DNA from: SKW197 sp049970095
Lineage (GTDB): Archaea; Thermoplasmatota; Thermoplasmata; Lutacidiplasmatales; SKW197
NCBI GenBank assembly: GCA_049970095.1
Contig: JBMFNP010000012.1
Span: 1 to 35,232 of the forward strand
Reading direction: 5' to 3'
DNA: 35,232 bases
A model generated the notes under the pieces. That model was given only the letters and a program-made list of their open reading frames with translations, was not told where the DNA came from and did no database searches. Both the position numbers and the translations under genes were made by a program. Shown here piece after piece: positions 16,775 to 24,732 of the stretch (positions are counted from its first letter, which is position 1; each line of letters starts with the position of its first letter).

Positions 16775-17770
16775 ATGAAGACATGTATGATCTCTCCAAG
16801 GTTTTCTGCTGCAGATATTGAAAAATATACATATTGTCCACTCAGCTGGAAGCTCAGTTATTCTGATGAGGATGTTGCTACCGCTGAACAGAAAGCTGGG
16901 AAGAAGGCACACAAGGAATACACTAAAAGTATAAAAAAGGTGCTTACGATGGAAGGTGAGGCATTGCGGGCAGAGGCATTTGTTGTTATATGCGGAATTA
17001 TTGCCACTGTGCTTGCAATCTCAGGCACAATAATTTACTCACCTCTCTACAAAGACATTGTTTCAAGGATCACACTTATTGTGGCACTGATATGGCTAGG
17101 GGTCTCCATAATCCTCCTTTATTTATCTGCGTTTTTTCCACATCAGAAAAGCGCACCCAGATTTTTGTTACTCACAGGTGTACTTGCAGGTTTGCTATTC
17201 CTTATTTCCGTGTTCACCTATGCATTCCAGCATCCCTACATTGCACTTATTTTTGAACCCATTGCCCTATTATGGCTAATATTCACTTCATTCTTCTTTT
17301 TTATCAGTGAGTGGTACTCCAGCACTGCACTGCAAATTCGCAGGAAAATAAAAATTGAAAATAGCCACATTATGTTGCAATCAGATAAGAAGCCACTGAT
17401 TTCAAGGGACGGGTTGCTGAGTGGAACCCCAGACCTTATCCTCAAGATTAATGATTACCTTGTGCCTGTGGAAATAAAAACAGGAAGAGTGCCCAGAGGC
17501 CCTCACTTCTCCCACATTATGCAGTTGATTGCGTACTGTTACATAATTGAGGATGTGGATGGCAAAGCCCCACCCTATGGAATTTTGAGATATGGGGATA
17601 CCGAGTTTGAGATTGAGTACAATTCGGAATGGAAATGCATTCTTTTAAGCAAGGTTGAAGAAATGCGGAATGTGGTTGCTGGAAATGCAGAAGTGCATAG
17701 AAACCACAACAGGCCAGGAAAGTGCCGTAATTGTTCCAGAAGAGCAATATGTCCTGAAAAACTGGTATGA
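16775..17770 (+). CDS. membrane-embedded Cas4/RecB-like PD-(D/E)XK nuclease
   Basis: 331 residues from the ATG at 16775, chosen because the TATA box lies downstream of the earlier ATG at 16688. Order: FSAADIEKYTYCPLSWKLSY with Cys21; GKKAHKEY with the RecB motif-I His46; four transmembrane helices (about 68-87, 99-121, 130-151, 155-178); then the nuclease core with GTPDLIL (Asp220), VPVEIKTG (Glu233, Lys235) and HIMQLIAYC (Gln250); finally KCRNCSRRAIC (Cys317, 320, 326). One early and three late cysteines match the Fe-S cluster layout of Cas4 and AddB-type nucleases. With four helices both ends face the same side, presumably the cytoplasm, so the split domain can reassemble. No cas genes or CRISPR array are in the window. 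Substrate unknown. Confidence 0.85.
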   Translation: MKTCMISPRFSAADIEKYTYCPLSWKLSYSDEDVATAEQKAGKKAHKEYTKSIKKVLTMEGEALRAEAFVVICGIIATVLAISGTIIYSPLYKDIVSRITLIVALIWLGVSIILLYLSAFFPHQKSAPRFLLLTGVLAGLLFLISVFTYAFQHPYIALIFEPIALLWLIFTSFFFFISEWYSSTALQIRRKIKIENSHIMLQSDKKPLISRDGLLSGTPDLILKINDYLVPVEIKTGRVPRGPHFSHIMQLIAYCYIIEDVDGKAPPYGILRYGDTEFEIEYNSEWKCILLSKVEEMRNVVAGNAEVHRNHNRPGKCRNCSRRAICPEKLV

Positions 17771-17780
17771 GAATTGCCAT

Positions 17781-19280
17781 TCACTGATAACCATCAATTT
17801 CAGAACGGTTCCAGTAGTAATAGTTCATTGTTTTTTGAGAGGGCGCTAGTTCTTTGGACATACCAGCACTTATACTTCCGTATTTTTCCAAAATCTGTTC
17901 TTCTGCAGTTTTTGCGTGTTCTATTGCCTTCTTTATGTGCTCTGCATCAATATACTCTGAATGGGAAATCACCGCTAAATCACCAGCAGCCCTCACAAGT
18001 CCTCCAAGTTCCCTGAGTCGGAGGGTAAGTGCATCCTCCCTCCCATCTATTTTCTTGGCTCTTCTCCTTGCTTCATCAATTACTGCGCGAATTGCTTCTC
18101 TAGTTGCGTGGGGAATTTTACCATCAACCACTATTTCTTGAGCCACAAACTGTGCAAGTTTAAAGCGGTTCTCTTCATTGTCTGGCATGGATGTCTCAAG
18201 GAGTACCTCATATCCATTTCCAATTATTCTGGAACGAAGGGGTGCAAGAATCGTGGGCAAATCCTGGATATTACATGCGCCCACAAAAATAAAATCGCAG
18301 GGCACAGCATCCACACGCACGCTTGCACCAGCACTCTGGGGATTCCTTCCAATGATGGGAAATTTTTTCTCTTGCATTGCTGTGAGAATGTATCTCTGCA
18401 GATGCCCGAGATGCGGAAGTTCATCTATGAAGAGCACTCCCTGGTGTGCCTCGTGAATTGCACCCGGAAGCACGCGTTCATATGGCTGGGTACCTAGATC
18501 TTTATGGCCTCCATAGGGGTCATGCCGCACATCGCCCAGCAACTCTGTTTCGCTGGCACCTGTGGCAAGCACAAAGGGCTTTCTCTCAAGGGGTACGATG
18601 ACCTTTCTTGGACTCTGGCGCTCAATTTCCTTTCGCCTTTCAAGGGTGCGCTGGTCAAGCATCCGTATCTTGTCCCCTGCCCTTTCATACACCACGACTT
18701 CCTCTCTTTCACCGACAACCCTTGTAGTCGTGACTGAGTTTTTCTGGGGTAGAATATCGCCTATTGTAAAAATTAAATTCCCAACGATGTCAGAAAAGGG
18801 TGTAGAATCTCTACCAGCAAATGTTTTTGGTTTCTGACACTTCGGACACACCCTTTCGGTGTAAGGTGAGTACATGCCACAATTTGCACATCTGTATCCA
18901 AGCCGTTCCGCAATATGCGGGGACACATCCCTGGGATCCAGAAGTTCTCCTTCTATAAACTGTTTGCGTTCCAGTTCTGCAAGTACAGCTTCTTTTGAAA
19001 GCACTTCAACTGCTGGGCGTTCTGGATTGCTGGGATTATGAACCACTCTAATTTCTTCTGTAGGTGGAGGAATGTGAAGTGCAAGCGCCTGAGCAATCAT
19101 AGATTTTCCAATACCTGGAGGTCCAACAAGAAGTAAGTGTCTTCGCTGATATGCTGCAAGCCTTGCAGTCTCTACAGCCCTATCCTGCCCAATTACCCTG
19201 GCAAGAGGGTCTTTCGGAATTTCTATATCTTTCGAGGATTCTATATCACTCAGTTTCTTTTTGGGTTTTTGATTACTCAT
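17781..19280 (-). CDS. LonB-like AAA+ ATPase with zinc ribbon, no protease domain
   Basis: 499 residues. Walker A GPPGIGKS at 53-60, Walker B GVLFIDEL at 281-288, sensor-1 GACN near 334-337, and an arginine-finger-like LRSRI near 348-352 place it with the archaeal LonB/RuvB-like AAA+ ATPases. A zinc ribbon is inserted after Walker A (CANC at 131-134, CPKC at 145-148). Unlike LonB it has no transmembrane segment, and the chain ends after the lid without the Ser-Lys peptidase domain, so it should not be called a protease. Its ATG overlaps the dnaG stop by 4 nt. That operon link suggests a role in nucleic-acid or remodelling work rather than proteolysis, which is inference. Confidence 0.85.
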   Translation of the reverse strand: MSNQKPKKKLSDIESSKDIEIPKDPLARVIGQDRAVETARLAAYQRRHLLLVGPPGIGKSMIAQALALHIPPPTEEIRVVHNPSNPERPAVEVLSKEAVLAELERKQFIEGELLDPRDVSPHIAERLGYRCANCGMYSPYTERVCPKCQKPKTFAGRDSTPFSDIVGNLIFTIGDILPQKNSVTTTRVVGEREEVVVYERAGDKIRMLDQRTLERRKEIERQSPRKVIVPLERKPFVLATGASETELLGDVRHDPYGGHKDLGTQPYERVLPGAIHEAHQGVLFIDELPHLGHLQRYILTAMQEKKFPIIGRNPQSAGASVRVDAVPCDFIFVGACNIQDLPTILAPLRSRIIGNGYEVLLETSMPDNEENRFKLAQFVAQEIVVDGKIPHATREAIRAVIDEARRRAKKIDGREDALTLRLRELGGLVRAAGDLAVISHSEYIDAEHIKKAIEHAKTAEEQILEKYGSISAGMSKELAPSQKTMNYYYWNRSEIDGYQ

Positions 19281-20608
19281 TCTAGGTCTTCCCTCGTGTA
19301 TATGCTGAGTTCCTGTGGAATCTTAGTCACATTCCCCAATTTTGTACCTATTACCATTTTTACCCCGAAGGATTTCGCGAGGTCAAGCACACGCTGGCTT
19401 ATTACACCATCAAAAATTATCACTTTTAAATCTGGTGGGGGAGTTCTAAGGGCATCCACAATTTCTCTAACAGGCATTTCCTTGATAATCATATCCTTGC
19501 TGTTCACGAATCTCACTTTTGCAGTTCCAGCCAATTGCATGTACATCTGCTTGTACTTTGCAAATCCCTCAAGTTGTGCTGTTGGAATGTTTTTCAATTC
19601 CGAGGTTTTTGCGTTCTGTTCCCCCTGAGGTGTTGGAAGTGGGTGAGGTTTCGTTTCTGTCTGCTCTGGTGCCTTTACTACTGCCTGTTGAGGGGGTAAC
19701 GAAGAGCCCTGCAGAGTTCTTGGCACTTCTGGCTGGGTATTTTGCATATTGTGCTGTTCCTCCTGAGTAGGCGCTCCTGCAAGTCCGTACATTTCAAGAT
19801 ACTGCTGTACTGGAATCTTGTTCCTGAGGCATTTCATTATTTGCTTGGGAGAGAGTTCCTCAACTTCTTCGCCTCTGGGTGCTCTTGCTATGAAGTCAAT
19901 TTCACATACCTGGAGAAGTTCCTTAAGTATGAGTTCACCGCCCCGATCACCATCCACAAAAGCAGTGGTATTTTTGTTCTTTGAAAGCTCAATCACTGTT
20001 GGTGGTATGCTTGTGCCTTCAACTGCAATTGCATTCTTTATTCCTGCAGCTAAAAGGTTGAGAACATCCCGCCGACCTTCCACGATAATCACACTATCTG
20101 AGTTATCTATGTTTGGACCTGCAGGAAGTTTGTCCTTTCCATAGGATATTATTTCCTCTGTTTGCACAACCGATTTCACGGATTCTGTGATGTCCACTGT
20201 GGTGCTTTTTGCATCTGCCAGCATCTTCGCAAGCAGTTGTTTTGCACGCTCAATTATCTTTGCTCTCTTGGTGATGCGCACATCTTCTATGTTCTCAATT
20301 TCAATCTTTGCCTTACAGGGTCCAACCCTGTCTATGGTCTCAAGTGCAGCTGCCAGAATCGCAGTTTCTACTTGGTCAAGACTTGAAGGAATGATTACAT
20401 AACCCTCCACTTTCCCCTTCTTTGCGTCTATTTCCACTTCTATTCTTCCAAGCCTCCCGCTTTTCTGCAAGTCCCTGAGGTCAAGTTCTTCTCCAAGCAA
20501 ACCTTCTGTTTGTCCAAAAATCGCCCCAACTACATCTGGTTTTTCCACGATCCCCTCTGTGGCAATTTTTGCTCTTATCAGATATTTTGTTGTTGATGGA
20601 TCTATCAT
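19277..20608 (-). CDS. dnaG: archaeal DnaG (primase-like Toprim protein)
   Basis: 443 residues. The N-terminal domain (MIDPSTTKYLIRAKIATEGIVEKPDVVGAIFGQTEGLLG form) and the central Toprim domain are typical: SVIIVEGRRDVLNLL with Glu177, and AFVDGDRGG with Asp219 and Asp221. In Archaea DnaG can prime DNA and also associates with the exosome to handle A-rich RNA tails. After residue 290 comes a low-complexity linker rich in Gln, Pro and Thr, then a conserved C-terminal region (KYKQMYMQLAGTAKVRFV). GAGGTAG lies 10 nt before the ATG. Confidence 0.96.
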   Translation of the reverse strand: MIDPSTTKYLIRAKIATEGIVEKPDVVGAIFGQTEGLLGEELDLRDLQKSGRLGRIEVEIDAKKGKVEGYVIIPSSLDQVETAILAAALETIDRVGPCKAKIEIENIEDVRITKRAKIIERAKQLLAKMLADAKSTTVDITESVKSVVQTEEIISYGKDKLPAGPNIDNSDSVIIVEGRRDVLNLLAAGIKNAIAVEGTSIPPTVIELSKNKNTTAFVDGDRGGELILKELLQVCEIDFIARAPRGEEVEELSPKQIMKCLRNKIPVQQYLEMYGLAGAPTQEEQHNMQNTQPEVPRTLQGSSLPPQQAVVKAPEQTETKPHPLPTPQGEQNAKTSELKNIPTAQLEGFAKYKQMYMQLAGTAKVRFVNSKDMIIKEMPVREIVDALRTPPPDLKVIIFDGVISQRVLDLAKSFGVKMVIGTKLGNVTKIPQELSIYTREDLE

Positions 20609-20930
20609 ATTTATCTACCTCTTTTTTCACCAAAACAGCAACCTCTCACCACTTACTCTATGCCCCTGCGTAGGAAATTAGGAAGCAATGATGAGCGTGA
20701 TAGATGAGAGTAAGCTGTTCTGGCTTGATTTTTTATCTGCCAAATATCAAGGAGAGGGAAGAGAGGGGTAAATATAAAAGTTTCGTAGGAAGGGGGGATG
20801 TAGAAAAATAAAAATACCACCATGTTTCTCCGACAATTATGGTGTGAAATTTATAGAATAAATCTACACAACCCATCAACAACCTTATTTATTACGAGTG
20901 TATAGGGAATCAAGACATAAGGTGAAGAAT
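20609..20930. promoter_or_regulatory. divergent intergenic region between dnaG and the MIP18-like gene
   Basis: About 320 bp without a supportable gene. Two TATA-like sites are visible: AAATATAAAAG near 20773-20783 (readable on either strand, so it may serve dnaG or the rightward gene) and CTTATTTATTACG near 20882-20894, which suits the rightward gene with a leader of about 15 nt. No structured RNA could be supported. Confidence 0.4.
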
Positions 20931-21221
20931 ATGGATGACAGGGAACTTGAACTGGAAGTTAGCAGGCAGTTGCAGGAAGTGCTTGACCCTGAAATTGGGA
21001 TGAGCGTAATGGATATGGGGCTGGTCCAGAATCTCAAGGTAAAGGATGGGATTGTAAGCCTTGTATTCGTGCCTTCCTCTCCATTCTGTCCGATGGGCGT
21101 AAAAATCGCATTTGATATAAAAAACAAGATAAAGGGAATTCCAGGTGTTAAAGGCATTGAGATGCGTGTGGAAGGTCATGTTTCTGCAAAGGAAATTACA
21201 GAGGCACTCAATAAAGCGTGA
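20931..21221 (+). CDS. MIP18/DUF59 family protein (SufT-like Fe-S assembly factor)
   Basis: 96 residues from the ATG at 20931, chosen because GGTGA lies 6 nt upstream and a TATA box sits at 20882-20894. The family core is clear: VLDPEIGMSVMDMGLVQNLKVKDGIVSLVFVPSSPFCPMGVKI, including the DPE motif and the reactive cysteine in SPFCPMG. Family members help insert Fe-S clusters into client proteins or belong to PaaD-like systems. The gene is followed 4 nt later by a tiny zinc-finger gene. Confidence 0.92.
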   Translation: MDDRELELEVSRQLQEVLDPEIGMSVMDMGLVQNLKVKDGIVSLVFVPSSPFCPMGVKIAFDIKNKIKGIPGVKGIEMRVEGHVSAKEITEALNKA

Positions 21222-21225
21222 TTGA

Positions 21226-21378
21226 ATGCTTCTTGGAATCTGCCATCTCTGCGGAAAGCCTGCAAAGGCAACATGCAGAATCTGTGGGCTACCCACCTGT
21301 GAATCTTGTCTGGTAAATATTGGTATTTGCAGAGAATGTTATTCTGGGAAAAAAATCAGCTTTCAAAAAAAGCCCTGA
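21226..21378 (+). CDS. 50-residue multi-CxxC zinc-finger protein
   Basis: Small ORF starting with ATG at 21226. Four CxxC pairs are spaced along it: CHLC, CRIC, CESC and CREC. This allows two interleaved zinc sites, as in B-box, HIT or RING-like miniature fingers. It starts 4 nt after the MIP18-like stop, so it is probably translated from the same mRNA. Its last 23 nt overlap the 3' end of the M18 aminopeptidase gene on the other strand. The regular spacing of eight cysteines makes a chance ORF unlikely. Function unknown; a partner in Fe-S assembly or a nucleic-acid-binding finger are both possible. Confidence 0.75.
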   Translation: MLLGICHLCGKPAKATCRICGLPTCESCLVNIGICRECYSGKKISFQKKP

Positions 21379-22744
21379 ATCCCTTTACTGCAGCGTACAC
21401 ATCAATTTTTCCGACAATTTCTATGGGTGCATGCATAGAGATAAGAGGAAGCCCTGCATCTACCACATCCATGCCCCTGCTTGCTAGATATCTTGCCACA
21501 GTGCCTCCTCCGCCCTCATCCATTTTTCCAGAACTGCCAAACTGCCACTTCACCTTTGCAGCATTCAATATACTCCTGATTTCATGCAGAAACTCTGCGC
21601 TTGCCTCGTTTGCACCCTTCTTCCCACCATGGTATGGCCCACGGGTCACCACAAGCCCGTGATTCACATAAACTGCATTTGTTGCATCATAAACACTCTT
21701 GTAGATGGGGTCCACACCAGCTTTCACATCTGCGGAAATTGCCCTGCTCTTTATAAGAGATTCCAGCATTGCGGTGTGTCCTCCATCACCTTCCTGCAAT
21801 TTGATTAATTTTCTGACAAGGTTTTCAAGAAACATGGAAGTAGCTGAAGTGTTTGTATCACTCCCAATCTCTTCCTTATCTACCGCATAGGCAATGCATG
21901 TGCGCTCAGGTATATCAAGTGTAAGCAGGGCTTCCAGAGAGGCAAATACACATACCCTATCATCCAGCCCGTATGCGGCAATAAGTCCTCTATCAATACC
22001 TGCATATGCTGGCTTCCACGCAGGCACAAACTCAATTTCCGCTGACACAAAATCCTCCTCACAGATACCATATTTTTCATACAGAATTTTCAGAATGTTC
22101 AATTTCAATGGAGAATTCTCACCCTCTGCAGGAATGCTCCCTGCCAGAATATTCAATTCCTCCCCTTTTATGCCAGGTAGCAACTTTCTATTTCCCTGGA
22201 CATGCTCATCAAGGTGTGGTGGCAGGTCTGGAACCATAAAAAAGATGCCCTCCTCTTCTCCGATTTTTATTTCAAGTTTTTTTCCATTTCCAAGCACAAA
22301 AACGCCGCGCATTTCAAGGGGTGTAGAAACCCATTGATAATTTTTTATCCCACCGTAGTAGTGTGTATCTAGAAAACACACACCTGCTGCTGCATCTTCT
22401 ACGAGAGGTAGTTGTTTCAGGTCAAGGCGGGGAGCATCTGTGTGCGAGACCACAAGGTTTAGGCCTTCCCGCACCTTCTTTTTTCCCCCAACAATCAGTG
22501 CAATGGATTTCTCCCTGTTAATTGCAAATAATTTCATGCCTGGCTTGAACTCGGAAACCGTATTAATGTCCAAAAACCCGGCATTAATTGCAATTTCCCT
22601 GCATTTCCTCACAACCTCCCTTTCGGTTTTATTTTCCAGAAACTCAAGGAGTTTCCCTGCTATGCTCTCAATTGCGGTTATTTCCCCTTTCTTCACCTCA
22701 CGCCACGCATTCTTCCTTTCAATTTCTAATTTCTTTTTTACCAT
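21356..22744 (-). CDS. M18 family aminopeptidase
   Basis: 462-residue cytosolic dinuclear-metal aminopeptidase related to aspartyl aminopeptidase. Visible metal and active-site segments: VVSHTDAPRLDLKQLPL (His, Asp), YGLDDRVCVFASLEALL (Asp), VDKEEIGSDTNTSA (catalytic and metal Glu), and the final LISMHAPIEIVGKID (His). I use the ATG at 22744 because GGTGAT lies 5 nt before it; an ATG at 22756 inside the end of purB is also in frame. It follows purB directly and is probably co-transcribed. Confidence 0.93.
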   Translation of the reverse strand: MVKKKLEIERKNAWREVKKGEITAIESIAGKLLEFLENKTEREVVRKCREIAINAGFLDINTVSEFKPGMKLFAINREKSIALIVGGKKKVREGLNLVVSHTDAPRLDLKQLPLVEDAAAGVCFLDTHYYGGIKNYQWVSTPLEMRGVFVLGNGKKLEIKIGEEEGIFFMVPDLPPHLDEHVQGNRKLLPGIKGEELNILAGSIPAEGENSPLKLNILKILYEKYGICEEDFVSAEIEFVPAWKPAYAGIDRGLIAAYGLDDRVCVFASLEALLTLDIPERTCIAYAVDKEEIGSDTNTSATSMFLENLVRKLIKLQEGDGGHTAMLESLIKSRAISADVKAGVDPIYKSVYDATNAVYVNHGLVVTRGPYHGGKKGANEASAEFLHEIRSILNAAKVKWQFGSSGKMDEGGGGTVARYLASRGMDVVDAGLPLISMHAPIEIVGKIDVYAAVKGFRAFFES

Positions 22745-22745
22745 T

Positions 22746-24068
22746 TCAATCACCAAGTTGCTTTACAATTCTATCTACAATTTTATCTGCAACACCCACA
22801 TATGTCTCAGCCTCAAATATTTTTTCAACCTCTTCCTTGCTTAAAATGTTTTTTTCTATCAGCAGTTCCTTCAAATGTTTTTTATTTACCAGCACTTCAT
22901 TTGAAAGTTGACGAAGAACTTCATGTGCTTCCTGTCGTCCCATACCATGCTTTGTGAGTGCAATCATCACCCGTTCACTCATCACAAGTCCATTTGTCAT
23001 TTCTATGTTCTTTCGCATCACTTCCGCATTCACATTTAATTTACCAGCCAGTAGAATGGTCTTCTGAAGAATATCATCACAGAGCACAAAGGCATGGGGA
23101 ATAATGAAGCGTTCTGCAGAAGAATTTGTGAGGTCTCTTTCATGCCACATAATATTATTCTCAAATGCTGGGATAACGAAGCTGCGCAAAATCCGTGCAA
23201 GTCCACATATATTTTCAGCAAGCACAGGATTGCGTTTGTGGGGCATTGTAGAGCTTCCCACCTGCTTTTCCTCAAAATGCTCTGCTACCTCATTTACTTC
23301 AGTGCGCTGGAGATTCCTTATTTCGGTTGCAAATTTCTCGCAAGTGGTGGCAATGTTTGCAAGAAGACACACTAACTCAATGTACCTGTCCCTACCAACA
23401 ACCTGTGTGCATCCGTTTTCAGCTGCAATTCCCAGGTTTTCCATCACTTTTTCCTGGATTTCAAGTGCGTTTTCACCCAGCGCTGCACCAGTACCCACCG
23501 CACCAAGCAGTTTCCCTGCAATGAACCTTGGGTAGCCCTCACGCAGACGTTGTTCGTGTCTGGCAAATTCTGTTGCAAAAACGGCAATTTTCAGCCCGAA
23601 GGTAATAGGCACTGCATGCTGTCCGTGGGTCCTCCCAATCATTACAGTGTTTTTGTGTTTCTTAGCCAAATGTACCAGAGTTCTTCGCAATTCAATAAGG
23701 TCTTCCTCAATAAGTTTCAGTGCATCCTTTATCTGGAGGGCATTTGCACTATCTATGATATCATTGGATGTTGCTCCAAGGTGCACATATTTCCCAGACG
23801 CACCAGCAACCTCTGTAAGTGCTTTCACAACAGCCATCACATCATGCTTTACCTCCGCCTCAATTTCCTTTACCCTCTCAATTTTAACATGGCTAGTGTC
23901 TGCAACTTCCGCAATTTTTTTCGCATCTTCCTCTGGAATGTTGCCAAACACTGCATGCGCAAGTGCAATTGCACCCTCTACCTTTAGCATGTAGTTCAGA
24001 CGGTTGCTCTCTTCAAAAATTTTCTTCATCTGTGCCCTTCCGTACCTGTAATCCAACGGACAAATCAT
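22746..24068 (-). CDS. purB: adenylosuccinate lyase
   Basis: 440 residues from the ATG at 24068, which gives the family-typical opening MICPLDYRYGRAQMKKIF; the frame stays open upstream to 24128 but those residues look unlike the family. Cleaves SAICAR and adenylosuccinate in purine synthesis, releasing fumarate. The fumarase/aspartase superfamily signature GSSTMPHKRNP is intact, with the catalytic loop in it. HLGATSNDIIDSANAL and IGRTHGQHAVPITFG (catalytic His) are also present. No other purine genes are nearby. Confidence 0.96.
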   Translation of the reverse strand: MICPLDYRYGRAQMKKIFEESNRLNYMLKVEGAIALAHAVFGNIPEEDAKKIAEVADTSHVKIERVKEIEAEVKHDVMAVVKALTEVAGASGKYVHLGATSNDIIDSANALQIKDALKLIEEDLIELRRTLVHLAKKHKNTVMIGRTHGQHAVPITFGLKIAVFATEFARHEQRLREGYPRFIAGKLLGAVGTGAALGENALEIQEKVMENLGIAAENGCTQVVGRDRYIELVCLLANIATTCEKFATEIRNLQRTEVNEVAEHFEEKQVGSSTMPHKRNPVLAENICGLARILRSFVIPAFENNIMWHERDLTNSSAERFIIPHAFVLCDDILQKTILLAGKLNVNAEVMRKNIEMTNGLVMSERVMIALTKHGMGRQEAHEVLRQLSNEVLVNKKHLKELLIEKNILSKEEVEKIFEAETYVGVADKIVDRIVKQLGD

Positions 24069-24185
24069 GAAAGGGAGATTGAAAGTGAGTATATTAATGT
24101 AAGGGTAAAAAAAGGAAAAAAAAGGCATGTGAACTCAGCAATCTGAAAGAGAACAATTATATCTCACTTACACATTTTCTTACCC

Positions 24186-24732
24186 ATGAGCATTGTGGTA
24201 GAGACAAAAAAACTTTCTAAATGGTATGGGCAATTTAAAGCACTGGACAATGTGAATATTTGTGTGCAAAGGGGTGAGATCTATGGCCTACTTGGTCCCA
24301 ACGGTGCAGGAAAAACCACGCTGATAAAAATCCTCAATGGGCTCTCAAAACCTACCAGTGCTGGAATTTATCAACTTAACAAGATGGAAGGATGAGATTG
24401 TAGCAAATCTGAGTGGAGGAATGAAACACCGTCTGAGTCTGGCGTGTGCATTGATGCACGATCCAGAAATTCTATTTCTTGATGAACCCACTGTGGGCGT
24501 TGACCCTGAACTTAGAATTGTATTCTGGAATTACTTCACGATGCTAAGAAAGAAAGGAACAACAATTCTCCTCACCACCCATTACATGGAGGAGGCTGAG
24601 AGGTGCACTACACTGGGGCTCATGCGCAATGGAAAAATCATTGCTGAAGGAAAGCGAGAGGAAATGAAAAATCGCATAGGTATAAAAAACCTTGAAGAGG
24701 CTTTCATACAACTTTCAAGGGTGAGCAAATGA
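24186..24732 (+). pseudogene. ABC transporter ATPase, broken by internal deletion and frameshift
   Basis: The first part (24186 to about 24360) encodes a normal start through Walker A (GPNGAGKTT) to NGLSKPTSAG, then runs into a stop at 24393-24395. A second frame carries the rest: FINLTRWKDEIVANLSGGM (signature motif), ILFLDEPTVGVDP (Walker B and D-loop) and LLTTHYMEEAERC (switch His). Only about 32 codons separate Walker A from LSGG, versus roughly 90 in the family, so about 60 codons including the Q-loop are missing at about 24355-24365, with a frame change. Neither piece could hydrolyse ATP alone. A TATA box (AATTATATC, about 24157-24165) lies close to the ATG, suggesting a leaderless transcript. 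An assembly error is the main alternative. Confidence 0.8.

Noticed and set aside
16775..17770. Calling the nuclease a true CRISPR Cas4
   Set aside because: No CRISPR repeats or other cas genes are in the window and the inserted membrane helices are atypical.
17781..19280. Calling the ATPase a Lon protease
   Set aside because: The Ser-Lys protease domain and membrane segment are absent from the complete frame.
20685..20745. Candidate C/D box sRNA starting with ATGATGA
   Set aside because: A C-like box is present but no CTGA D or D' box occurs at suitable spacing.
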